Notes under the pieces: generated by a model
Database searches by the model: none
What the model was told of the DNA's origin: nothing
Seen by the model: the letters and a program-made list of their open reading frames with translations, nothing else
Shown: positions 17,045 to 26,593 of the stretch, piece by piece
Position numbering within the stretch: the stretch's first letter is position 1
Layout: every line of letters starts with the position of its first letter
DNA from: CAYZQH01 sp050300015
Lineage (GTDB): Bacteria > Pseudomonadota > Gammaproteobacteria > Pseudomonadales > Cellvibrionaceae
NCBI GenBank assembly: GCA_050300015.1
Contig: JBNKWZ010000033.1
Span: 1-39,101, forward strand
Reading direction: 5' to 3'
DNA: 39,101 nucleotides
Made by a program: the position numbers and the translations under genes

Positions 17045-17072
17045 AAAAAAAGGCTCTTTATGGGCCTTTTTT
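17045..17072 (-). terminator. Rho-independent terminator after the GH43 gene
   Basis: AAAAAAAGGC (17045-17054) and GCCTTTTTT (17064-17072) form a strong stem around a short loop. On the minus strand it is followed by a T-run, 48 bases after the GH43 stop. The plus-strand side also ends in T, so it could work in both directions. Confidence 0.85.
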
Positions 17073-17119
17073 ATGGGGGCAGCATGAGCATGTGCCCGGT
17101 ATTGAAGCTTGTGCGCAGC

Positions 17120-19333
17120 CTAGGCGGCTCTTCGGCGTCGGCCTATAGTTAAAAGTCCCGCCATAAGCATCAACCAGTAAGCAGAGGTGCCACCGGCAGT
17201 GGAGGGTTGTCCACCTGAACTCGTGCTACTTGAAGAGCTACTGCTAGAGCTGCTGCTGGAACTTGAAGAGCTACTTGAGCCAGAGCTGCTGCTAGATGAG
17301 CTCGATGAGTTAGAGCCTTTCTTAACTAAAATGCCGCTCAAGGTGCCGTTGTCGGTGCCAGTTGTGACATTGATGTTGAGTGTGCCGTCATTCACCATTG
17401 TGACAACCGAGGGTGCTACGTAGGCGGTATTGTGGCCAACCTCGGAGTAGATATCGAAGTTATTAACAACCGATTGCCCTTCGGCGGTGGCACTGAAAAC
17501 GCGCGCGCCTGTTGCCTCGTGATAAAGCTCGGCAAAATGGAGGTCCACGGTGTAGGTGCCAGCTTCAACAGGAATGGCGTAGGAGAAATCGCCGTAACGC
17601 TCGCTGTTATAGATCTCTGAATTGTTGGCATCCATAATAAAGTCGGTGACGGTTTGCGTGGTACCACCGGTAAAGTTCACATCGGGTTGGAAGTAAACAT
17701 TGTTGAGGTAATCTCCTGTGCTGCCACCCACATTAATCGCCGCGACAATACTGGAGTCGTTTAAGGGCTCCAAGTTGCGAGTGAGGTTGGTGACTTTACA
17801 GGTCTCACCCCACTCGGTGCCCCAGCCGTTACGATCCACATCGGCCGCCATTTCACAGCACACAGGAAAGCCCTCTGCAGTACCGCAATCTTCCGGTTCG
17901 CCTGTGACTTGGTACCAGTTGAAGTTGAGCCGCCCTTTTGCGCGGAAATACACATCGTGTACACCGGAGACCGCGTTTAAAGTCCCGGTAACGGTTTGGA
18001 AGCTATTTAAACCACCCGTGGATGGAATTTGAATGGTGCCTGCGAGGGTGCCGTTTTCGCTGCCCAGACGAATCTCTAAGCTGGTGCTTGCGCCCGCTGC
18101 AACATTGGCCTCAATAATGTTGGCGCCGGATTGGAAATCCACCTTAGAGACGCGATACCAATCGTTGTTGTCCATTTGCACGTGCATGGAGCCATCGCTA
18201 TTGCGTTCAGTCTCGATGCCGGATTGATTGTCGATAATTTCCGCTTCGACTTTGCGGAAAGGGTCGAAGTTTTTAATCTGGGGTACGCCTTCACGTGTCA
18301 GGTTTACACGATTCATGGCGTCACCGCTATAAGTCATTAAATCCACATTCATGGAGCGTTGATAAATACTGCCTTTGCTTTGTGGGTTGTTGGGCTGATG
18401 TTTAAATACCGTTTGGTTGTGATAAAACGCGTAGACCTTACCTTTGTATTCGACGAAAGAATGATGGTTGTTACCTGAATTGACGTTTCCGTCTCCATTG
18501 TCCCAAGGCTGGGGAATAACCGTGCCGCGGTGGGTATAGCCCCTCATGGGGTTGCTGCTGGTCATATAATCAATGGTGGGCGCACCGCCATCGTAGTTGG
18601 TGGAATAGGTAAAGTAATACACGCCGTTGCGTTTATGGATGTAAGAGGCCTCAAAAAAGCGTGGGGCATCCACGGTGACCGCCGCGCCATCGGGGCCTTT
18701 TAAGTCGTCTGCAAGTTTTACCACACGGGCGTTGCCTGGGCCGCCGCCGCCAAAGGTCATATAAACAGAGTTGTCGTCATCTACCATCACACCGGGGTCA
18801 AATAGCCATTGTACGCTGGCGTTTTGGGTGTTTTGTGCGGTGATCACCGCGGAGCCTTTGATGTCCACATAGGGACCTTCGGGGCGATCAGCCTCCAAAA
18901 TGCCAATACCAGAGGTCACATTGGGGAACACCAAATAGAATTTTCCATTGCGCTCCATCATATCGGGTGCGTAAGCGCCAAATGCCCAAGTGGTATGGGA
19001 TTGCGTGCCAAAAATAATGCCGTGATCCTGCCAGTTGACCATGTCATCTGACGACCACAAAAAATAATCCTGTAACTGCCCATAATCGGTGGAGCCATCG
19101 GGATCATGGGTGGTGACCACGTACACGCGGTCGTTAAATACGCGACCGGCGGGGTCTGCCGTGTACACATGTGACACCAGTGGGTTGTCTGCGATGGCGT
19201 GCCCTGTGGCAAGGGCTAAAGCGGTGCCGGCAGTCCAGCGGGTCACGGCTTTAATTGCGTTTGCCAAGGGTTTGGTGTTTTGGTTTTTCTGTGGCATTTG
19301 CATAGTTAAGCACTCATTATTCTGTGATGACAT
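17120..19333 (-). CDS. Secreted GH43 glycosidase with CBM6-like and malectin-like domains, poly-Ser linker and C-terminal anchor
   Basis: The 737-residue protein has a Sec signal peptide (cleavage near 48). The GH43 five-blade propeller spans about 50-355. Probable catalytic residues are Asp60 (VYTADPAGR, base), Asp179 (WLFDPGVMVDDD) and Glu228 (RFFEASYIHKRNGVYYFTYS, acid). A CBM6-like domain covers about 360-478 (KVEAEIID to FNWYQVTG). A Cys/Asp mini-module follows at 483-512 (PVCC, DVDRNGWG, GETC), then a malectin-like domain at about 528-675, poly-Ser at about 678-710, and AGGTSAYWLMLMAGLLTIG plus RRRR. GH43 enzymes remove arabinose or xylose from xylan or arabinan. The C-terminal half from the mini-module onward is shared with the two CE6/SASA esterases in this window. 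ATG 19333 or ATG 19303 could be the start. Confidence 0.9.
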   Translation of the reverse strand: MSSQNNECLTMQMPQKNQNTKPLANAIKAVTRWTAGTALALATGHAIADNPLVSHVYTADPAGRVFNDRVYVVTTHDPDGSTDYGQLQDYFLWSSDDMVNWQDHGIIFGTQSHTTWAFGAYAPDMMERNGKFYLVFPNVTSGIGILEADRPEGPYVDIKGSAVITAQNTQNASVQWLFDPGVMVDDDNSVYMTFGGGGPGNARVVKLADDLKGPDGAAVTVDAPRFFEASYIHKRNGVYYFTYSTNYDGGAPTIDYMTSSNPMRGYTHRGTVIPQPWDNGDGNVNSGNNHHSFVEYKGKVYAFYHNQTVFKHQPNNPQSKGSIYQRSMNVDLMTYSGDAMNRVNLTREGVPQIKNFDPFRKVEAEIIDNQSGIETERNSDGSMHVQMDNNDWYRVSKVDFQSGANIIEANVAAGASTSLEIRLGSENGTLAGTIQIPSTGGLNSFQTVTGTLNAVSGVHDVYFRAKGRLNFNWYQVTGEPEDCGTAEGFPVCCEMAADVDRNGWGTEWGETCKVTNLTRNLEPLNDSSIVAAINVGGSTGDYLNNVYFQPDVNFTGGTTQTVTDFIMDANNSEIYNSERYGDFSYAIPVEAGTYTVDLHFAELYHEATGARVFSATAEGQSVVNNFDIYSEVGHNTAYVAPSVVTMVNDGTLNINVTTGTDNGTLSGILVKKGSNSSSSSSSSSGSSSSSSSSSSSSSSSSSSTSSGGQPSTAGGTSAYWLMLMAGLLTIGRRRRAA
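17215..17305 (-). repeat. Poly-serine linker-coding repeat (GH43)
   Basis: A run of Ser codons (mixed AGC, AGT, TCA, TCT) separates the malectin-like domain from the C-terminal hydrophobic helix. The mixed codons suggest the serine run itself is selected, rather than simple slippage. Confidence 0.8.
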
Positions 19334-19738
19334 TGACCTGGGGAGCGACTTATCCGCGCCCTCGACCTTGTGCTTTGAGTGGCGGGATTTGGTTAGAGCC
19401 CCAGGCTGGGCGCGTGCGCACTGCTATCGAGTTGGTGGCCAGCAAACCTAAGGTATTTGAACCTTGGGCTTCCATATTCTTCATGCACGCCTGCTTTTTT
19501 TTATCGTACAAGTGTATAGGCTTATGGGCGCTGGATATGAGAACTGTCTATCAAATCGTCCTTTTGGGCCAATCCACGCTGTAAGCGAATAGGCTGGTTT
19601 AAAGCGCGGTAAATAGGGGGGCAGCTGTTTCAGGGAGGCTATTTCCTTGCAATTTCTGGGCTGCTTGCAATGAAAATGTGAACGTCAATGTAGCCATTTG
19701 CGCCATGAAGTTGATGCATTGTAATAATGCCAATGGTA

Positions 19739-19752
19739 TGCAACCGGTTACA
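19739..19752. promoter_or_regulatory. LacI-family-type operator candidate
   Basis: TGCAACCGGTTACA fits the general LacI-family operator form TGNAANCGNTTNCA, symmetric except for one pair. It lies between the divergent GH43 and CE6/SASA genes, about 405 bases from the GH43 start and 705 from the esterase start. Function is inferred. Confidence 0.45.
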
Positions 19753-20136
19753 GCGTTTAAATAACAAAAATAACGTTTTTACGGCATGGGTCTGCCCCAA
19801 ATATCAGCCAACCTCAATGCGAGTTGATTTGACTTTAGGTAGGGCGATAGCGATTCGCTTTTGGCGTAGTTTTAGGAAGGCGGTCTAGGGCAGCCAAACA
19901 GCGCTAAGACCCGCGCCGCCAATAAAGCCATACCATTTAATGCTTGATGTCAGGCTGCACTGTTAACGTTTGGGCCAGCAGTGCCAAGCCAAGTTTCGGG
20001 TTAAAGAAATAGAAAATGATAAAAGTAAGTCGGTGCAGGGATATGCTGTCGCTGGCGATTGAAACACCAGCCAACTGGCGCATTGGTGCCGATGTTTCAA
20101 TGGCGATGATTAAAAGGTACGGATGACCTATTGGGA

Positions 20137-20149
20137 GCCGGGTTAATAG
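20137..20149 (+). repeat. GCCGGGTTAATAG intergenic repeat, exact copy
   Basis: Exact copy of the 13-mer also at 16903 and 36176. The left arm (CCTATTGGGA just upstream) is only partly conserved. Confidence 0.7.
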
Positions 20150-20375
20150 TAAGGTTGGTTGCGTGATCAATGTGGGTTGCTGCCGTTTTCTTCATGGCAC
20201 CGGGCGCTTGCGCTGTTGTATGAAGTGCGATGTAACAAGCTCAAACCGAACCTACAACAAGAACTTCGCGGTAACAAGACTCAATTAACAGTAATCCGCA
20301 CTCAAAATAATACAATGAATCTTTAACCATAAAATGAAACCCTGGTGCATTTGGAGTGCCTGGCAAGTGAACTCG

Positions 20376-20385
20376 CAATCGGTTC
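20376..20385. promoter_or_regulatory. Weak LacI-type half-palindrome upstream of the first esterase
   Basis: CAATCGGTTC keeps the AANCGNTT core of the LacI-type consensus about 70 bases before the esterase ATG, but the outer TG/CA pairs are missing. Confidence 0.25.
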
Positions 20386-20456
20386 TCGGGGTTTCAACGG
20401 CCTGCTGAGTGCGAAAGCTCAGTATGATAATAATGATCGATCAGCTGGGTGCTTGT

Positions 20457-22115
20457 ATGAGCAAAATAACCTTTACCTTACTTAAAAAAAATCTGCTCGG
20501 TGTTGTGGGGGCTGTTTTTGGCGTGGCTCTCACGCAGATGGCGGCGGCGGCACCGGACCCCAATTTTCATATTTATTTAATGATTGGCCAATCCAATATG
20601 GCCGGTGCCGGCACTATCGAAGCGCAAGATCGTACCGCACACCCTAAAGTGGAGGTGATGCAAGATTTTAACTGTAACGGTGTGGGGACCTATGGTGAAT
20701 GGCGGCCTGCCACACCGCCTTTGATTTGGTGCCCAGGTGGCACCGACGGCCTTGGCCCTGGTGACTATTTTGGCAAGGGCATGGGCGATGCAGCCGAAGG
20801 CTCGGTCACCATTGGTTTGGTGGGGGCGGCCTATCCCGGTGCGCCAATTGAATACTTTTTAAAAGATTGTGCCAGCCACAATGCCTGTGAGACGCCTTTT
20901 GGCGACGTTGCAGGTGCGCCCAACAATGGTAACAGTGGCGGATATGTTTGGATCATGGAGCTTGCGCAAAAGGCGCAGGAGCGGGGGGTGATCAAAGGCA
21001 TTATTTTCCATCAGGGGGAAAGTAATACCGGCAATAAAGCTCAGTGGCCGGGATTGGTGAACCAGATGGTGATGGACCTTCGCAACGATTTGGGGTTGCA
21101 AGCCTCTGAGGTGCCTTTTATCGCCGCGGAGTTGGTGTGCTGCGGTATGAACGACGCCGTACGTCAACTGCCTAACGTGGTGGAAAACGGCCACTATGTA
21201 TCGGCAGACGGTTTGACGCGTAAAGACGACTTCCATATGGATTCGGAATCCAACCGCGAAATTGGACGGCGTTTTGCCGCCAAGATGCTGGAGGTGGGCA
21301 ACAATGCGCCGCAAAGCTGTGGTGTTCAAAACAATATGCCGGTGTGTTGCAGCGTACTTGATGACGACAACGGCGATGGCATTGGTCAAAATAGCAGCGG
21401 TGAAACCTGTGTGGTCACTGAAGACAGTGCAGGCTGGCACCCTGAAAACCCCGACGGGGTAGTGGCCGCCATTAATGTGGGTGGTGACGGCGATGCCTTA
21501 GCGTTTGACAGTGTTTGGTACGAGCCTGATCGTTTCTTTACCGGTGGCACAGCCAATAGCACTGGCGATAGTGTTTCTGGCGGTGATGGCAGTGCTATAT
21601 TCCAGTCTGAACGCTATGGCACTTTCAGCTACTCCATCCCCGTGGACAATGGCAACTACGCCGTTGAGCTGGGTATGGTGGAGATTTATCAAACCAACCC
21701 TGGCATGCGGGCGTTTCATGTGGACATAGAAGGCGAACGCAAGGTTAATAATATCGATCTGTATCAAGAGGTGGGGCACGACACGGTATTGATGAGTGAG
21801 CCCTTTGCCACCACGGTCACCGATGGCGCTGTGGACATCACGGTAACGGCAGTTACTGACAATGGAACTTTGAGCAGTATTCTGGTGCGTGAGGCAGGTG
21901 CTTCGTCCAGTTCATCCAGCAGCTCTTCTAGCTCGTCCAGTACAAGCAGTAGCAGCTCTTCTTCGAGCAGTTCATCCAGTGCTTCTAGTAGTAGTTCTTC
22001 TGGTGGCGAGCCGAACAATACCAACGCCGGGGCGTTGATTTGGTGGGAGTGCCTGGGCGCATTCTTAGTGATTCTGTTTGGGCGAGGACGGTTTCGCGAG
22101 ACTGTACGCGCTTAA
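20457..22115 (+). CDS. CE6/SASA acetylesterase with malectin-like domain, poly-Ser linker and C-terminal anchor (copy 1)
   Basis: ATG 20457 gives a clean signal peptide ending MAAAA; the frame extends to a GTG at 20409, but that would add 16 residues before it. Of 552 residues, about 33-285 is an SGNH hydrolase of the CE6 / sialate-O-acetylesterase (SASA) type. The nucleophile is Ser46 in GQSNMAG, FHQGESN supplies the oxyanion region, and DDFH (257-260) holds the Asp-His pair. In CE6 the reaction is removal of acetyl groups from xylan. A Cys/Asp mini-module follows (about 288-318: PVCC, DDDNGDGIG, GETC), then a malectin-like domain (about 330-478), poly-Ser, NAGALIWWECLGAFLVILFG and a basic end. 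It is a paralogue of the gene at 31294. Confidence 0.9.
   Translation: MSKITFTLLKKNLLGVVGAVFGVALTQMAAAAPDPNFHIYLMIGQSNMAGAGTIEAQDRTAHPKVEVMQDFNCNGVGTYGEWRPATPPLIWCPGGTDGLGPGDYFGKGMGDAAEGSVTIGLVGAAYPGAPIEYFLKDCASHNACETPFGDVAGAPNNGNSGGYVWIMELAQKAQERGVIKGIIFHQGESNTGNKAQWPGLVNQMVMDLRNDLGLQASEVPFIAAELVCCGMNDAVRQLPNVVENGHYVSADGLTRKDDFHMDSESNREIGRRFAAKMLEVGNNAPQSCGVQNNMPVCCSVLDDDNGDGIGQNSSGETCVVTEDSAGWHPENPDGVVAAINVGGDGDALAFDSVWYEPDRFFTGGTANSTGDSVSGGDGSAIFQSERYGTFSYSIPVDNGNYAVELGMVEIYQTNPGMRAFHVDIEGERKVNNIDLYQEVGHDTVLMSEPFATTVTDGAVDITVTAVTDNGTLSSILVREAGASSSSSSSSSSSSSTSSSSSSSSSSSSASSSSSSGGEPNNTNAGALIWWECLGAFLVILFGRGRFRETVRA
21898..22005 (+). repeat. Poly-serine linker-coding repeat (first esterase)
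   Basis: About 35 codons, nearly all serine with two Thr/Ala-type breaks, in mixed AGC/AGT/TCT/TCC/TCG usage. Confidence 0.8.
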
Positions 22116-22134
22116 GTCAACTGCAAGCGGAGTT

Positions 22135-22177
22135 GGCGCGAGCGCCCGGCTCGTGCCACCGGCCGCACCTTTTTTTA
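22135..22177 (+). terminator. Possible terminator after the first esterase
   Basis: GGCGCGAGC (22135-22143) can pair with GCTCGTGCC (22149-22157) with one G-T pair, and a second GTGC/GCAC hairpin leads into a run of T at about 22170. The T-run is separated from the first stem, so the call is moderate. Confidence 0.4.
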
Positions 22178-22243
22178 GGTTGAGTCTATCCCCAATAAAG
22201 GCATAATGTCGCCCATCAATAAATAGTATAAATGGGATGGATT

Positions 22244-24910
22244 ATGAGGCTTAACCGGTTTAACCCCCTTCGTTTACCGTGCCGCTGGCAGCCCTTGGGC
22301 GCCGCTTTGGTGGCGCTTTTTTGCGCGACAACCCATGCGCAATCAGATGGCAAACCGCCTGCTTACAAAGACACCTCGCTCGATTTTGAAACACGGGCGA
22401 AAGATCTTGTGGCGCACATGACCCTAGAGGAAAAAGTCCCGCAATTAATTAACGATGCACCGGCTATCCCTCGGCTAGGTGTACGTGAGTTCAATTGGTG
22501 GAACGAAGGCCTACACGGTGTGGCAGGTCTTGACGAGGCGACAGTGTTCCCGCAAGCCGTGGGTATGGCGGCCACTTGGGACGAGACCTTGATGCAACAA
22601 ATTGCTGACATCATCAGTGTTGAGTTTCGCGCTAAGCATATCGAGAATCAGCACCGTTTTGGTGGGTCGGATTGGTTCGGCGGCCTCACTGTCTGGTCAC
22701 CCAATATCAATATCTTTCGTGACCCCCGCTGGGGCCGAGGGCAGGAAACCTATGGTGAAGACCCCCACCTCACAGGGCGTTTGGGGGTTGCCTTTGTTAA
22801 AGGGCTGCAAGGTCGTGACGACAAATATTTACGTACGGTGGCGACCCCTAAGCACTACGCAGTGCACAGTGGGCCTGAGGCCACGCGTCATCAAGACGAC
22901 ATTCACCCCACTCGCAAAGACTTAGAAGAAACATATTTGCCTGCCTTCCGGGATACTGTGGTGGAAGCCAATGCACAATCTATCATGTGTGCCTATAACG
23001 CCGTTGACGGCGTGCCAGCCTGTGCCAGCGAAGCATTGATGACGCAAACCTTACGCAAGGACTGGGGGTTTAAGGGGTATGTGGTATCCGATTGCGGTGC
23101 AGTTTTGGATATTTACACCGAGAGTCATCACGGCTACACCGATTCTTCGGCGTTGGGTGTGACCAAGGCGTTTAATGCGGGTATGGACTTGATTTGTGGT
23201 AACGCCGATGAGGCGAACCATATTCATGAAGCCCTCAATCAAGGGTTATTAACCGAGGACGACATCGACGCTTCTCTGGTGCGCTTATTCACCGCGCGTA
23301 TGCGGCTTGGGCAGTTTGATCCTAGACCTAAAGTCTTTCCCAGAATCACCTCAAAGGACTATGACACACCGGAGCACAGGCAATTTAATTTACAAGTGGC
23401 CGAAAAATCGTTGGTCCTGCTAAAAAACCAAGGCGGCATACTGCCCTTGGCGCCGTCGGTTAAAAGCATTGCGGTGATTGGGCCCAATGCCGACAGTGTG
23501 GATACCTTAGTGGGTAACTACAATGGCACACCGTCTGCGCCGGTTACCGTTATTGATGGTATTCGTAAGCGTTTCAAACCATTACGGGTGAGCTTTGAGC
23601 CGGGCGTCGGCTTATTGGACCCGGTGCAAAGCCCTGTGCCCGATGCGCAATTGTGTCAAGACGCCAAATGCCGTAAACCTGGCTTAAAGGTGGAACACTT
23701 TGCCGAACAAGGTTTAACAGGTAAACCGGTGGCCGCCGAGGTTGTGGCCAATGCTAGCGTGCAGTGGGCAGGTGAAGTGCGCGCCACTTCCAAGCGCTGG
23801 AGCGGTTATATTAAAGCCCCCGAGACTGGGACCTATACCTTTCGCTATAAGGCTAACGGTGGCTACCGTATTTGGGTGAACGACACCCTAGTGATCGACG
23901 CATGGCATGTGGATTGGCGTCCGGTGATTGCCAGTGGCTCGATTGAGCTCGCTGCCGGCAAGCGTTACCCCATAAAAGTGGAAGCGTTTCAGCGTGGAGA
24001 CGAGGGGGATGAATTTTTAGCCTGGAGTTTGCCCAGTGACCCGGGTGCGGCAAAGGCCGTTGCGGCGGCCAAAGCGGCGGATGTAGTGGTCTATGTGGCG
24101 GGCTTAACTTCTCAAACCGAAGGCGAAGAAATGCCAGTGGATATCCCTGGGTTTTCCGGTGGAGACCGCACGCGTATCTCCTTGCCCGAGGTGCAAGAAG
24201 CTTTACTTGAACGTTTACTGGCAACAGGTAAGCCGGTGGTGTTGGTATTGATGAATGGCAGTGCGTTGGCGGTGAATGTGGCCGATGCTAAAGCCGCAGC
24301 CATTGTGGAGGCCTGGTACCCAGGCGGCGAGGGTGGGCAAGCGGTGGCCAATTTATTAGCGGGGGATTTCAGTCCTGCAGGGCGTTTACCGGTCACCTTT
24401 TATCGCTCCGTGGAGCAGTTGCCCCCGTTTAAAGATTACCGCTTGGCCAACCGCACCTATCGGTACTTTACCGGTGAGCCTTTATACCCCTTTGGGTACG
24501 GACTGTCTTACACCGCTTTTGAATACAGTGACGTGAAAATTTCGCCGAAGAAGTGGAGCGGTAAAGGTACCGTAAAAGTTTCGGTGAAGGTGACCAACAC
24601 CGGTGCCATGACAGGCGATGAAGTGGTACAGCTTTATGCCTCTCACCTCGATGTTAAGAATACCCCCATTCGATCGTTGGTAGGCTTTAAGCGCCTAAAC
24701 ATTCCCAAAGGGGCAACAAAAACGGTCACCTTCGAATTGAATGCTAGACGTTTGAGTACGGTGGATGAGAACGGTGTGCGCGCATTGGTGCCAGGTATGG
24801 TGAAGCTCTGGGTCGGCGGCGGTCAGCCCAAACAGCGCAAAGGTTTAGTGCCTGCGCCTGGATTAGAAGCGGGGCTAATCATTAAACGTGGAAGCTCGCT
24901 TCCTCGATAA
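22244..24910 (+). CDS. Secreted GH3 beta-glycosidase (beta-xylosidase-like) with PA14 insert
   Basis: I prefer ATG 22244 (GGGA six bases upstream) over ATG 22232, giving 888 residues. The signal peptide ends near TTHAQ. The GH3 N-terminal barrel contains LGVREFNWWNEGLHGVAG, typical of GH3 beta-xylosidases and related enzymes, and the nucleophile Asp283 in GYVVSDCGAVL. The alpha/beta sandwich follows, with a PA14 domain inserted at about 478-600 (GLKVEHFAEQGL to EFLAWSLP), then YPFGYGLSYTAFEY and a fibronectin-III-like C-terminus. It would release xylose or glucose from the ends of oligosaccharides in the periplasm or outside. No poly-Ser or sorting tail. Beta-xylosidase is favoured by the neighbouring acetylesterases and GH43, but beta-glucosidase remains possible. 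Confidence 0.92.
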   Translation: MRLNRFNPLRLPCRWQPLGAALVALFCATTHAQSDGKPPAYKDTSLDFETRAKDLVAHMTLEEKVPQLINDAPAIPRLGVREFNWWNEGLHGVAGLDEATVFPQAVGMAATWDETLMQQIADIISVEFRAKHIENQHRFGGSDWFGGLTVWSPNINIFRDPRWGRGQETYGEDPHLTGRLGVAFVKGLQGRDDKYLRTVATPKHYAVHSGPEATRHQDDIHPTRKDLEETYLPAFRDTVVEANAQSIMCAYNAVDGVPACASEALMTQTLRKDWGFKGYVVSDCGAVLDIYTESHHGYTDSSALGVTKAFNAGMDLICGNADEANHIHEALNQGLLTEDDIDASLVRLFTARMRLGQFDPRPKVFPRITSKDYDTPEHRQFNLQVAEKSLVLLKNQGGILPLAPSVKSIAVIGPNADSVDTLVGNYNGTPSAPVTVIDGIRKRFKPLRVSFEPGVGLLDPVQSPVPDAQLCQDAKCRKPGLKVEHFAEQGLTGKPVAAEVVANASVQWAGEVRATSKRWSGYIKAPETGTYTFRYKANGGYRIWVNDTLVIDAWHVDWRPVIASGSIELAAGKRYPIKVEAFQRGDEGDEFLAWSLPSDPGAAKAVAAAKAADVVVYVAGLTSQTEGEEMPVDIPGFSGGDRTRISLPEVQEALLERLLATGKPVVLVLMNGSALAVNVADAKAAAIVEAWYPGGEGGQAVANLLAGDFSPAGRLPVTFYRSVEQLPPFKDYRLANRTYRYFTGEPLYPFGYGLSYTAFEYSDVKISPKKWSGKGTVKVSVKVTNTGAMTGDEVVQLYASHLDVKNTPIRSLVGFKRLNIPKGATKTVTFELNARRLSTVDENGVRALVPGMVKLWVGGGQPKQRKGLVPAPGLEAGLIIKRGSSLPR

Positions 24911-24940
24911 GGGGTGCCAGTTCCGATACCAAAGCTGAAA

Positions 24941-24966
24941 AAGGCTGGCAAGGTTTTGCCAGCCTT
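24941..24966. terminator. Bidirectional terminator between GH3 and GH5
   Basis: AAGGCTGGCAA (24941-24951) and TTGCCAGCCTT (24956-24966) form a perfect 11-bp stem with loop GGTT. It lies between the convergent GH3 and GH5 stops and can serve both. Confidence 0.85.
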
Positions 24967-24975
24967 CTATTCAAT

Positions 24976-26400
24976 TTACTTGCCGGCAGCCTGTTTTAAA
25001 ACATTCATGGTTTCTACATCCAATAAATTAGTATGGCCTGGCTGATTGGCGGTGTCGAAGTCACGGTCAAATAAAGCAGTACCAAATTTTCCGTAATACC
25101 CCGCGTCCCAGTAAAAGGGAACGATGCCATTTTCATTGGCCTTGCGGGTGACGTAGCCATTCCAATAATTGCGCGAAGCTTTATGGCGATCGCGCTCGGA
25201 GGCTGGTACTTGATCTCCTCGGTCCATCGCGGCGTACTCTCCGAGAATGACGGGGATGCCTTTGTCCACAAACTTAGTGCGCATGAAGTTTATTTCCTTG
25301 TCAATCTCAGTTTCTTCTCCCCAGGTGGGGTTGCGACCGGTGTCAGAAGGCGAATGGTTGCCTTGTCCCCAATAGAAGAACATGTTGCCCCAACTGACGT
25401 CTTCAGAAAGCAGGGTAAATTGGTAGGGTGTATAGCTATGAAATTCCACCATCATTCGGTCTTGCGCTGTGTCATTGGGTAGATTGTGCATCAGATTAAA
25501 TGTCTTTTCTGCATTGGTGGCGGGCCCTTGAACCACCAGAGTGCGATAAGCATTTTTACCCCCAGTGGCACGTACCGCATCCACAAAAGTTTGGTGGTAT
25601 GACAATAGTACTGCCATTTGCGTGGCATCATCCGCGTGGGGCTCGTTGGCGCTGGCGAACATCAACCGCTCGTCATAGTTGCGTAACTGTGTGGCAATTT
25701 GGCTCCACAGTGCATACTGCCGATCGTTGACCGCCTCTTGGCTTTGCGGGTTGACATTTTCCTCTAACCAACCTCGGTCCCAGTGAATGTTGACCAAAAC
25801 ATACAGGTTTGCATCTATGGCCATTTGCACCACATCATCCACATGCTGCAGCCAGTTGCTATCAATTTTGGCGGTGTTTGGGTCGGCGTAAATATTCCAG
25901 GCAACAGGCAAGCGAATCGCGTCAAACCCAGCCTGCTTAACCGATTGCATGAGTGCAGGTGTCGCAGACGCATTGCCCCAGCTGTTTTCCCTGTCACCGC
26001 CGTTAAAAGTGACGTATTGCCCCTGACTTTCATCGTAGATAAAGGCTTCCAAAGTATTGCCAAAATTCCAACCCAATTTAATGCGGTCGGCAATTTGTAC
26101 TGCGGTACTGCCCATGCCGTTTTGGTCTGGGGCAATAGGGTTGGTATTGTAGTTGGGGTAGCGCCCAACCATACCCGTACTGGAGGATGATGAACTACTG
26201 CTGGAGCTGGAAGAGCTAGAGCTGCTCGACGACGAGCTGGAGCTACTGGATGAACTTGAACTACTAGAAGAGCTAGAGCTAGAAGTTGAGGACGAGCTGG
26301 TTGAGCTCGAAGAGCTGCTAGCGCCGTTGTTCCCGCCACAACCCACAAACGTCAGTGAGAGCGTGGAGGCAAGTAAAATAGGAATAAGTGTGTTTTTCAT
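24976..26400 (-). CDS. GH5 endoglucanase-like lipoprotein on a poly-Ser tether
   Basis: ATG 26400 gives MKNTLIPILLASTLSLTFVG followed by Cys21, a lipoprotein signal; the open frame to 26484 would bury it. A ~47-residue, almost pure serine tether (about 28-74) leads to a GH5 catalytic domain of 474 residues total. Its RIKLGWNFGNTLEA opening is typical of GH5 subfamily 4. The acid/base is Glu253 in ASANEPHAD and the nucleophile Glu388 in VILGEYAAMDR. GH5_4 enzymes cut xyloglucan, mixed-linkage glucan or related beta-1,4-glucans. The lipid anchor plus long linker suggests display at the cell surface. It converges with GH3 across a shared terminator. Substrate is not provable from sequence. Confidence 0.92.
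   Translation of the reverse strand: MKNTLIPILLASTLSLTFVGCGGNNGASSSSSSTSSSSTSSSSSSSSSSSSSSSSSSSSSSSSSSSSSSSSSSSTGMVGRYPNYNTNPIAPDQNGMGSTAVQIADRIKLGWNFGNTLEAFIYDESQGQYVTFNGGDRENSWGNASATPALMQSVKQAGFDAIRLPVAWNIYADPNTAKIDSNWLQHVDDVVQMAIDANLYVLVNIHWDRGWLEENVNPQSQEAVNDRQYALWSQIATQLRNYDERLMFASANEPHADDATQMAVLLSYHQTFVDAVRATGGKNAYRTLVVQGPATNAEKTFNLMHNLPNDTAQDRMMVEFHSYTPYQFTLLSEDVSWGNMFFYWGQGNHSPSDTGRNPTWGEETEIDKEINFMRTKFVDKGIPVILGEYAAMDRGDQVPASERDRHKASRNYWNGYVTRKANENGIVPFYWDAGYYGKFGTALFDRDFDTANQPGHTNLLDVETMNVLKQAAGK
26183..26325 (-). repeat. Poly-serine tether-coding repeat (GH5 lipoprotein)
   Basis: About 47 Ser codons with two Thr interruptions, made of overlapping AGCTCG- and TCCAGC-like units. It is the longest serine run in the window. 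Confidence 0.85.
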
Positions 26401-26593
26401 TTTGTATCTTAGCCTGTTGTATGACAGCGTTGGGGGTGTTGGTTTGCCAAATACCGATTTCTTGTATGACCAATATTTAAGCATGATAATACCTTGGGGT
26501 TACCCATGAAACCGCAAACTGCGTAACATTTTGGTGGGCCTATGGCGGCACTGAACGTAAACAGAAATACGGTTGCGCTACCATTTTTAGGAT

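Larger units (their letters stand above)
16192..17119. other. Intergenic region with repeats and a terminator
   Basis: No gene is supported in these ~930 bases. Short frames (16490-16672 plus strand, 16649-16834 minus strand) have no recognisable features. The region holds two copies of a ~60-base direct repeat, two members of the GCCGGGTTAATAG family, and the GH43 terminator. Confidence 0.5.
19334..20456. other. Divergent intergenic region between GH43 and the first esterase
   Basis: About 1.1 kb without a supported gene. A minus-strand frame at 19937-20170 starts with TTG and has no recognisable domain. The region holds a LacI-operator-like palindrome (19739-19752), a weaker one (20376-20385), and one exact GCCGGGTTAATAG repeat (20137-20149). 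Promoters for both divergent genes must lie here; I could not place -35/-10 boxes with confidence. Confidence 0.5.

Noticed and set aside
19937..20170. 77-residue minus-strand frame in the GH43/esterase gap
   Set aside because: TTG start, no Shine-Dalgarno site, no recognisable motif, and it contains one of the intergenic repeats.
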